Shown piece by piece: positions 6,253 through 12,021 of a stretch of 12,021 nt of DNA. The stretch comes from Eggerthellaceae bacterium (GTDB taxonomy: Bacteria > Actinomycetota > Coriobacteriia > Coriobacteriales > Eggerthellaceae): the NCBI GenBank assembly GCA_017459485.1, contig JAFUCW010000323.1, forward strand, positions 1-12,021, written 5' to 3'. The notes under the pieces are model-generated. The model did not search any database. It was not told the origin of the DNA and was given only the letters and a program-made list of their open reading frames with translations. Every line of letters begins with the position of its first letter. Within the stretch, counting starts at the first letter, position 1. The translations under genes and the position numbers were made by a program.

Positions 6253-8811
6253 ATGAAAGTTTGCGCCAAGTTCGCACCGGTTCTGCTTGCCTGCGTGCTT
6301 GCCGGTGCACTTCCCTTTGCTGCATGGGCTGACGAGCAGTCAGAGGGTTCGGGGCAGGGTGTTTCTGCTTCTTCTGGCAAGGCGGCTTCTGCGCAGGTGC
6401 TTACCACCCAGGCTGCTCCTTCGGTTGGCGCTGTTGCGCAGCCGGTTTCCGCAGGCCTCTACACCATCGGCTCTGCGGTCAACACCGGCCGCGTTTTCGA
6501 TGTGCCTTCTGCTAGCACTGCCAGCGCTGTTCAGCTCCAGGTTTTCGACGACAACGCCACGCCTGCCCAGCGCTGGCGCCTTGCGAAGGTCTCCGGCGGT
6601 TTCTACACGATTACCAACGTCAACTCCGGCAAGGTGCTCGACGCGCGCGGTGGTTCCACGAAAAGCGGCACCGCCGTCCAGCAGTTCGCGCCGAACAACA
6701 CCATCGCCCAGAAGTGGCGCATCGTGAAGGAAAGCGGCGGCTTTTACTCGATTCGTCCTGCATCCAACAACAAGGTTGCTGTGGAGCTTTCGGACGCATC
6801 TGCCCCCAATTGCACCAAGCTGCAGCTGCGTACGTACGACGGATCAAAAAAACAGCTGTTCAAGCTCAATCAGATCTCGAATAAGCTTGCCAATGGGTAT
6901 TACGTTTTGATGAACAAGAACTCGGGCAAAGCGCTTGACATATCCAGTGGGTCTGTCGACAACAGCGCAAACGCGCAGCAGTACACCGCCAACGGAACGC
7001 TTGCTCAAACCTACAAGGTAGAGTTCGACTCGAAGACAGGGTATTACTCGCTGCTCAACGTGGGGTCGTGCAAGATGCTCGATGTTGCGTATGGCAGCAC
7101 CGAAAACGGGGCGAATGTGCAGCAGTACGACTCGAACGGCACGCGTGCGCAGCGTTGGGATGTGCAAAAGGCGTCGGACGGGTCCTACACGTTCCGTTCG
7201 GCGGCATCCGGAAGGGCGCTCGAAGTTGGATGGGGGTCGCGCGACAACGGTGCGAACGTGCGCCTTTGGGATTCCAACGGCACTCCCGCCCAGAAGTGGA
7301 GCGCCAAGGCCGTAACCGACTGGCTGCCCGAAGGGACGTATTTCATCCACAGCGCCAAGGCATACGGCAACGTGTGGGACGTGTCGGGCGGCTCGGTGGA
7401 TTCGGGTGCCAACATCCATACATACTCGCTCAACGGCACCAATGCGCAGCGTTTCTACGTGAGAAAGGTAGGAAGCGGCAGCTACACCATCCAAAACGCC
7501 TATTCGGGCAAGTACGTCGACGCTCTTGCGGCAGCGCGTTACGAAAACGTTTCGCAAAGTGTAGTGTCCGAAACCTGGACGCCGGTGGCCACCCCAGCAG
7601 GAATCGTGTTCTATATGAAGGCGAACACCAAATACGTCGTTGACATGGCAGGTGGCCGCACCGCTTCGGGAACAAACGTGCATATCTGGAACTACAACGG
7701 AACAATCGCGCAGAAATGGATTCTCCGACCGACCGAAATGCTCCAGAACGGAACTTACACCATTGCGTCGGCGGCTAACCAGAAGGTCCTGTTCGACATC
7801 GTCAACGGCTCTTTGAGCAACGGCGCCGAATTGCAAGTGTATGCGGGCAACGGGACGCTTGCGCAGCGGTTCAGGGTCGAGCACAGCGGGGGAGATGCCT
7901 ACCGCATCTCCAACGCGGGCAGCGGCAAGTCGCTCCAAGCAAGCGGGTCGAATGTTGTTCAACAGACCAGGTCGTCTGCCGCCTCTCAGCTATGGAATCT
8001 TGTCTTGAACAAGAATGGTTCGATATCGTTCGCTCCCGTTGGCGACAAGGCCAAGCGGATGGCGCTTAATGGTGCTGCCGCTGCGGGCACCAGGGTTGTT
8101 CTTTCCGCATCAAACGGCAAGACCTCGCAGGGATGGGTGCTGCGCAGCGCGGCGGCCGGAGGCGTGTCCTACGACAACCTGTCCATCACAATTGACCAGA
8201 TGGCGGCAATTGAGGGCATTTCGAGCTACTATCTGAATCCCTCCAACGTCAACAAGTATCAGTTCCTGGACCTGCGCACGTACTCCGGCGCGAGCGGAGA
8301 CGATCTTGACCGCGCGTTGCAGTCCATTGCCCCTTGGATCGGTCCCGGCAACCCCTTGTACAAGTCGGGCAAGTACTTCGCCGAGGCGGCAAAGACCTAC
8401 AACCTCAACGAAGTGTTCTTGCTCATCCATGCCGGCCAGGAAACCGGCTGGGGTGAGTATGCCATGTATGGCGGCTATTACAACTTCTTCGGAGTCGACG
8501 GCGGTGCTGGCACTGCTTCGGCGGCGGCAGGCAACGCGGCACAGCGCGGATGGACCACGGTGGAGCGCGGCATCTTGGGTGGCGCGCAGTATATCGCAGA
8601 CGAATGGGTCTACCGCAGCAACTATCCGCAGCATTCCCCCTACGCATTGCGCTACGACTACAACTACGTCGACAAAACGCGCGCCTACAGCCATCACCAC
8701 TACACAACGTCGAACGAATGGCTGACGATCACCGCCGACCATCTGAAGCAAGCGTATGGGTACCTGGGCAAGGAAAGCAGCGCTGCATTCGTGTATCCGA
8801 GGTACGCGTAG
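6253..8811 (+). CDS. Secreted 12-repeat ricin-type lectin fused to GH73/LytD-like glucosaminidase
   Basis: The 852-aa product has a signal peptide (res 1-26, likely cut after AAWA), a low-complexity linker (27-67), twelve ricin-type repeats (68-632) and a C-terminal endo-beta-N-acetylglucosaminidase domain (about 640-845). The repeats, about 45 residues each, follow the pattern GxYxI, SGKxLDV, GGS, GANVQxY, NGTxAQxW. Linkers after repeats 3, 6 and 9 divide them into four beta-trefoils. Repeats 3, 8, 11 and 12 lack part of the sugar-binding or QxW signature. The enzyme domain shows LNPSNVNKYQFLDL (661-674), the probable catalytic Glu730 in HAGQETGWG, YYNFFGVDGG (742-751) and GWTTVERGILGGAQYI (766-781), as in LytD-type enzymes that cut the GlcNAc-MurNAc glycan backbone of peptidoglycan. 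No LPXTG or membrane anchor is present; the lectin probably retains it on the surface. Start is supported by a Shine-Dalgarno (6241-6245) and the signal peptide. Confidence 0.92.
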   Translation: MKVCAKFAPVLLACVLAGALPFAAWADEQSEGSGQGVSASSGKAASAQVLTTQAAPSVGAVAQPVSAGLYTIGSAVNTGRVFDVPSASTASAVQLQVFDDNATPAQRWRLAKVSGGFYTITNVNSGKVLDARGGSTKSGTAVQQFAPNNTIAQKWRIVKESGGFYSIRPASNNKVAVELSDASAPNCTKLQLRTYDGSKKQLFKLNQISNKLANGYYVLMNKNSGKALDISSGSVDNSANAQQYTANGTLAQTYKVEFDSKTGYYSLLNVGSCKMLDVAYGSTENGANVQQYDSNGTRAQRWDVQKASDGSYTFRSAASGRALEVGWGSRDNGANVRLWDSNGTPAQKWSAKAVTDWLPEGTYFIHSAKAYGNVWDVSGGSVDSGANIHTYSLNGTNAQRFYVRKVGSGSYTIQNAYSGKYVDALAAARYENVSQSVVSETWTPVATPAGIVFYMKANTKYVVDMAGGRTASGTNVHIWNYNGTIAQKWILRPTEMLQNGTYTIASAANQKVLFDIVNGSLSNGAELQVYAGNGTLAQRFRVEHSGGDAYRISNAGSGKSLQASGSNVVQQTRSSAASQLWNLVLNKNGSISFAPVGDKAKRMALNGAAAAGTRVVLSASNGKTSQGWVLRSAAAGGVSYDNLSITIDQMAAIEGISSYYLNPSNVNKYQFLDLRTYSGASGDDLDRALQSIAPWIGPGNPLYKSGKYFAEAAKTYNLNEVFLLIHAGQETGWGEYAMYGGYYNFFGVDGGAGTASAAAGNAAQRGWTTVERGILGGAQYIADEWVYRSNYPQHSPYALRYDYNYVDKTRAYSHHHYTTSNEWLTITADHLKQAYGYLGKESSAAFVYPRYA
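6454..8148 (+). repeat. Protein-level array of 12 ricin-type repeats (four beta-trefoils)
   Basis: This encodes residues 68-632 of the glucosaminidase-lectin. Trefoils are approximately res 68-209, 210-358, 359-495 and 496-632. The repeat is clear in protein but diverged in DNA, so it is an old internal duplication rather than a recent tandem expansion. Confidence 0.85.
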
Positions 8812-8924
8812 CCGGTTGTCCTGTTTCGGGCGTCGGAAGGCATTACGCAAGGGTTTCCGCGAAGGGAATCCGCTGATCGGGCAATCCGCAGGGCGAAGCC
8901 GTGCGCGACAGGGTTCGTGTGCGC

Positions 8925-8931
8925 AAGGAGG
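8925..8931 (+). promoter_or_regulatory. Strong Shine-Dalgarno deciding the amidase-lectin start
   Basis: AAGGAGG lies one base before the ATG at 8933 and four before the ATG at 8936. The frame is open further upstream to 8756, but this site and the signal peptide directly after it show translation starts here. ATG 8936 has the better spacing. Confidence 0.75.
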
Positions 8932-8935
8932 CATG

Positions 8936-11434
8936 ATGCTAAGACAGGTTTCTGCTGGGATTCTGGCTGCGTTGCTTGCAATGGTGCTGTTCGTTCCTGG
9001 GACGGCGTTTGGCGCAGGCGCCGGTCAGTCCAAGGGAGGGGGGTCCGTGCAGGCAGCCGGCTCTTCCCGTGTCCAGTCGGCGGTTCTTTCGCTTGGCGCT
9101 CCCTCCACGAGCGCTTCCGCGACCGTCGCCGAAGGTGTCATAAACATTGTCTCTTCCCTCGATGGAGGCGCGGCGGTGGACGTGGCGGGCGCATCGACTG
9201 CGGATGGCGCGAAGGTCCAGGTCTTCCGCCGCAATGTCACGCCTGCTCAACGGTGGCGCTTCGAGAGTGCAGGCGGCGGTTTCTACCGGATAGTCAACGT
9301 GGGTTCGGGCAAGGTTCTCGAGGTCTTGGATGGCCGTGCGGTATCCGGTGCCAAGGTGGTCCAAAAGGCATGGCGGGGGTCTGCCGCGCAAAAATGGAAG
9401 GCAGTTGCCATGCAGGGCGGGTACCGTCTTGTCGCGGCCCTTTCCGACTCTTTTGCGCTTTCGCTTTCGGGCACAAGGGCGACGAATGGGACGGCTTTGC
9501 AGCTGGCCTCCCTTGGCGCTTCGAAAACCCAGCTCTGGAAGCTGGAAAAAGTGACTGCTGCGATTGCAGATGGCGTCTACACGATCAAAGCCCGCAATTC
9601 GGGCAAAGCGCTCGACGTGGCAGGTGGTTCGGTGGAAATCGGGGCAAACGTCCAGCAGTACTCCGCTAACGGGACGATTGCCCAAAGCTTCCAGTTTCAG
9701 TTCGACCACAAGACAGGCTACTACACCATCTATTCGGTCCATACGGGTCTTGCGCTCGACGTGAAAGGTGGCTCGTTGGCAAACGGAGCGAACATCCAGC
9801 TCTACAAGCCCAACGGCACTGCCGCGCAGAGATGGGCGCTTGCGCGCAACAGCGACGGCACGGTGTCGCTCTTTGCGTCCCGTAGCGGCAAGGCCGTCGA
9901 TGTCCAAGGGGCCTCTTCCGCAGACGGTGCCAATGTCCAGCTGTATTCTTCCAATGGAACGGCAGCCCAGAAGTTCACCTTCGCGAAGGTCGGCAATTGG
10001 ATTCCCAACGGGACCTACACCTTTGTTTCGGCGAAGCGGACCGGCGCTGCACTTGCAGTAAAAGGCTCGTCGCGTTCGGTAGGGTCCAACGTGCAAGTGG
10101 GCAACCGCGCAGATGGCACTTGGGCGCAAACCTGGGTGGTCCGCCAGCAGGGCGACACGGGATACTACACCATCCGCAACGTCAATTCGCGCATGGCGCT
10201 CGACGTCATGCATGGCATCCGCGCTGCCCAGACCAACGTGCAGCAATGGGAAGCGAACCTCACCGACGCCCAGCTTTGGAAGCCAACGCTAACTTCGTCG
10301 GGCATCGTCTGGTCATCCAAGCTCGATTCCAACCTGGTGCTCGACCTGGCCTGGGGCAAGACGACGTCAGGTACCAACCTGTGGGTCTTCGCAAAGAACA
10401 ACACTGAAGCGCAGAAGTTCCGCCTTTGCCGTGTGGAGCCATCTTCGCTCGTTCCTTCGAGCGGTCTTTTCGTCTTCGCCAACGTTGCGACCAACACGGT
10501 CATCGACGTGGAGGGCGCTTCTACGGCGAACAACGCGAAAGTGCAGCTTTACACCGACAACGGCACTGCCGCACAGAAGTTTCGCCTGGTGTCCAAGGGG
10601 GGCGGCCAGTATGCACTAGTCAACATCAACTCGGGCAAGGCCGTTTCCGCTGCGGGTACCAGCGTGGTACAAAACGGTGCGGGGGACGCTTCCTCGCAGC
10701 GATGGAGGATATCGTTTGATCTTGACAGGGTGGGATTCACGTTTGCTTCGGTTTCGTCGGGGAAGCGCTTGCATGCCCAGGGCGGCGCCTTAGTGCTCGC
10801 AGATGCGAAGGCGACTGCGGCGCAATGCTTTTCGCTCAAGGAAACGCAGGGCGACTACTTCCGCGTCTACGTCGATGCCGGGCATGGCTGGAACAGCAGT
10901 GGCAACGGACGCTACGACCCTGGCGCGATGGCAAACGGCAACGTCGAAGCGGACTTGACCGCCGAGTTGACCGACCTGGTCATCAAGTACGCACGCGAGC
11001 TCTACGGGCTGGATGTCGTGGACGGGAAGCCTTTCGCGATTCCCTATTGGGAGCGCGTGTCGAAAGCGGCCGGGCTCGGTTGCAGCGCCTTCGTCTCGAT
11101 CCATTTCGACAGTGCCAGCAACCCGAACGCTTCGGGGCCCATGGGCATGGTGGGCGTGTCGGGCAGACATCCCGCTTCCTTGAAGCTCAACGAAATCATG
11201 TTCAGGCATCTTTCGACCGGTTTGGCTGCGCTTCCGAAGCGCGCGATCAGCTACCGCAACGACATTGCGGTGGTGAACAACAGCCTTCTTCCCGCCTGTT
11301 TGCAAGAAGTATGCTTCGTGACCAACACCAACGACATGTCCTACTATCGAAGCCGCAAAGACGTTGTGGCGCGTGAACTTGCAGCAGGTTTATACGAGGC
11401 GTCGCGCGAACCTACGCTTCGCAAGGCGGCATAG
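8936..11434 (+). CDS. Secreted 12-repeat ricin-type lectin fused to N-acetylmuramoyl-L-alanine amidase
   Basis: The 832-aa product has a signal peptide (res 1 to about 26), a linker, twelve ricin-type repeats (67-637) and an Amidase_3 domain (about 642-827). The repeats align one-to-one with those of the preceding gene, including linkers after repeats 3, 6 and 9 and degenerate repeats 3, 11 and 12. The amidase shows YVDAGHGW with zinc ligand His650, GNVEADL with Glu671, FVSIHFDS with His723, and QEVCFVTN with the catalytic Glu791; all key residues are present. Such enzymes cut the amide between MurNAc and L-alanine, removing stem peptides from peptidoglycan. No wall anchor is seen. It follows the glucosaminidase gene by 124 bases without an obvious promoter or terminator, so the two may be co-transcribed. 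The 3' end overlaps the convergent serine hydrolase gene by 23 bases. Confidence 0.92.
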   Translation: MLRQVSAGILAALLAMVLFVPGTAFGAGAGQSKGGGSVQAAGSSRVQSAVLSLGAPSTSASATVAEGVINIVSSLDGGAAVDVAGASTADGAKVQVFRRNVTPAQRWRFESAGGGFYRIVNVGSGKVLEVLDGRAVSGAKVVQKAWRGSAAQKWKAVAMQGGYRLVAALSDSFALSLSGTRATNGTALQLASLGASKTQLWKLEKVTAAIADGVYTIKARNSGKALDVAGGSVEIGANVQQYSANGTIAQSFQFQFDHKTGYYTIYSVHTGLALDVKGGSLANGANIQLYKPNGTAAQRWALARNSDGTVSLFASRSGKAVDVQGASSADGANVQLYSSNGTAAQKFTFAKVGNWIPNGTYTFVSAKRTGAALAVKGSSRSVGSNVQVGNRADGTWAQTWVVRQQGDTGYYTIRNVNSRMALDVMHGIRAAQTNVQQWEANLTDAQLWKPTLTSSGIVWSSKLDSNLVLDLAWGKTTSGTNLWVFAKNNTEAQKFRLCRVEPSSLVPSSGLFVFANVATNTVIDVEGASTANNAKVQLYTDNGTAAQKFRLVSKGGGQYALVNINSGKAVSAAGTSVVQNGAGDASSQRWRISFDLDRVGFTFASVSSGKRLHAQGGALVLADAKATAAQCFSLKETQGDYFRVYVDAGHGWNSSGNGRYDPGAMANGNVEADLTAELTDLVIKYARELYGLDVVDGKPFAIPYWERVSKAAGLGCSAFVSIHFDSASNPNASGPMGMVGVSGRHPASLKLNEIMFRHLSTGLAALPKRAISYRNDIAVVNNSLLPACLQEVCFVTNTNDMSYYRSRKDVVARELAAGLYEASREPTLRKAA
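9134..10846 (+). repeat. Protein-level array of 12 ricin-type repeats in the amidase paralogue
   Basis: This encodes residues 67-637 of the amidase-lectin. The best-conserved units (repeats 4-6 and 10) carry the full signature GANVQxY, NGTxAQxW and the Asp of LDV that contacts sugar in active ricin-type sites. The array is collinear with 6454-8148. Confidence 0.85.
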
Positions 11435-12021
11435 CCGTCGGGCAGAGAGAAGGAGAGGATTCAAGGACGAACGTACGGCAAGGATTGCGCGAACGCATGA
11501 CGGGGCCTGCGCTTGAGCAAGCAAGCGGCCGCGCAAGGTTGAAAAGGCGCGAGGACAAGGAATCCCTTGAGTCGAACAGTGCACGGACGAGCTCCTTGAC
11601 CCGTTCGTGCGCTTCCCCGTAGCTGGGCTGGCTGGAGAGCACCGCAATGAGGTAGGAGCGACCCTGCGTTTCGATGATGCCGCAGTCGGCGACCGCATTG
11701 TATTCGTCGTCGGCAAGCCATCCTGCCTTGTTGAGCACGCGCACATCCTGCCCTTCGAGGGCGTCGCGCACGAAGCTGACGTTGGTGTTCGCATGCATCT
11801 CTTCGAGCCATGGGGCGTCACTTTCCCCTGAGCGCAGGTAGCGGTAGATGTCTGTCCAGCAGCTTGCCATGCCTGCTGCATTCGCCGTGGGGTACCAGGG
11901 GCTCCATTCGTCGTAGTCGATGCCGTGTTCGTGAAGCCATGTAATGAACCTGTCGTCCATGTAGGGCGAGGCGAGTGCTTCGTAGGAGTCGTTGTCGGAG
12001 TAGAGGATAGAGGCTTCTGCG
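11412..12021 (-). CDS. Class A beta-lactamase-like serine hydrolase, C-terminal part (cut by window edge)
   Basis: The minus-strand frame is open from the window end to a TAG at 11412-11414, giving about 202 residues. Features of the penicillin-binding/class A beta-lactamase fold are visible: YSDNDSY (SxN motif of the active site), a helix TANAAGMASCWTDIYRYL matching the position after the omega loop, and LNKAGW followed by NAVADCGIIE and SYLIAVLSSQ, equivalent to the KTG strand (here KAG) and the following strands. The nucleophile SxxK would lie outside the window. No clear omega-loop ExxLN is present, so it may not hydrolyse beta-lactams; coriobacterial proteins of this kind are usually left as serine hydrolase. 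The last 45 residues or so (from about 11550 down) have no recognisable homology and overlap the amidase gene tail. Confidence 0.78.
   Translation of the reverse strand, partial: AEASILYSDNDSYEALASPYMDDRFITWLHEHGIDYDEWSPWYPTANAAGMASCWTDIYRYLRSGESDAPWLEEMHANTNVSFVRDALEGQDVRVLNKAGWLADDEYNAVADCGIIETQGRSYLIAVLSSQPSYGEAHERVKELVRALFDSRDSLSSRLFNLARPLACSSAGPVMRSRNPCRTFVLESSPSLCPTAMPPCEA

Noticed and set aside
8812..8932. Separate promoter or terminator between the two lectin-hydrolase genes
   Set aside because: No convincing -10/-35 pair and no stem with T run could be found; co-transcription is the simpler reading.
8756..8935. Earlier start for the amidase-lectin at 8756
   Set aside because: It would overlap the preceding gene and bury the signal peptide; the AAGGAGG at 8925-8931 and the hydrophobic leader mark the real start.
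6844..10246. Long minus-strand open frames opposite the lectin arrays (for example 6844-7962 and 8939-10246)
   Set aside because: They are shadows of biased, repetitive coding sequence: no start signals, no recognisable domains, and unusual composition rich in Arg, His and Val.
6253..10846. Frequent N-x-T sequons in the lectin repeats as N-glycosylation sites made by a Pgl-like pathway
   Set aside because: NGTxAQxW is part of the ordinary ricin-type repeat consensus, most sites lack the acidic residue at -2 required by bacterial PglB, and no oligosaccharyltransferase is in the window.
6454..10846. CRISPR array or recent tandem DNA repeats
   Set aside because: The periodicity is at the protein level (about 45 residues) with strongly diverged DNA; there are no identical repeats separated by unique spacers.

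Overview
The window looks like a chromosomal segment of a GC-rich Gram-positive actinobacterium. Large secreted wall hydrolases with arrays of ricin-type lectin repeats, next to polysaccharide genes, suggest a gut or oral member of the Coriobacteriia (Slackia/Eggerthella-like). That placement is inference from protein families and composition; no rRNA or other marker gene is present.

Layout. Positions 1-604 (minus) hold the N-terminal two-thirds or so of a family 2 glycosyltransferase, cut by the window edge. Diverging from it, 703-1962 (plus) is a GT4-type glycosyltransferase with a likely leaderless promoter and a stem-loop terminator after it. A mazEF-type toxin-antitoxin pair (2185-2819, minus) interrupts the polysaccharide genes, with an inverted repeat over its promoter. 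Then come three plus-strand sugar genes with operon-like spacing: a DegT/DnrJ/EryC1/StrS aminotransferase (3005-4270, apparently leaderless), a PglC/WcaJ-type phosphoglycosyl transferase (4275-4994) and a UDP-galactopyranose mutase gene (5000-6118). The mutase gene carries three in-frame stop codons but no frameshift.

Next are two paralogous secreted proteins in tandem (6253-8811 and 8936-11434). Each has a signal peptide, twelve ricin-type repeats (four beta-trefoils) and a C-terminal peptidoglycan hydrolase: an endo-beta-N-acetylglucosaminidase (GH73/LytD-like) in the first and a zinc N-acetylmuramoyl-L-alanine amidase (Amidase_3) in the second. The window ends with the C-terminal part of a minus-strand class A beta-lactamase-like serine hydrolase (11412-12021, partial), whose 3' end overlaps the amidase gene.

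Together, the left half would synthesise and assemble a surface or wall glycan: amino-sugar formation, loading of the first sugar phosphate on a lipid carrier, addition of further sugars, and galactofuranose supply that is now apparently broken. The right half encodes hydrolases cutting two different bonds of peptidoglycan, probably held at the surface by the lectin arrays. Whether the lectins recognise the glycan made next door is an open hypothesis. I saw no tRNA, rRNA, CRISPR array, insertion sequence or phage gene.
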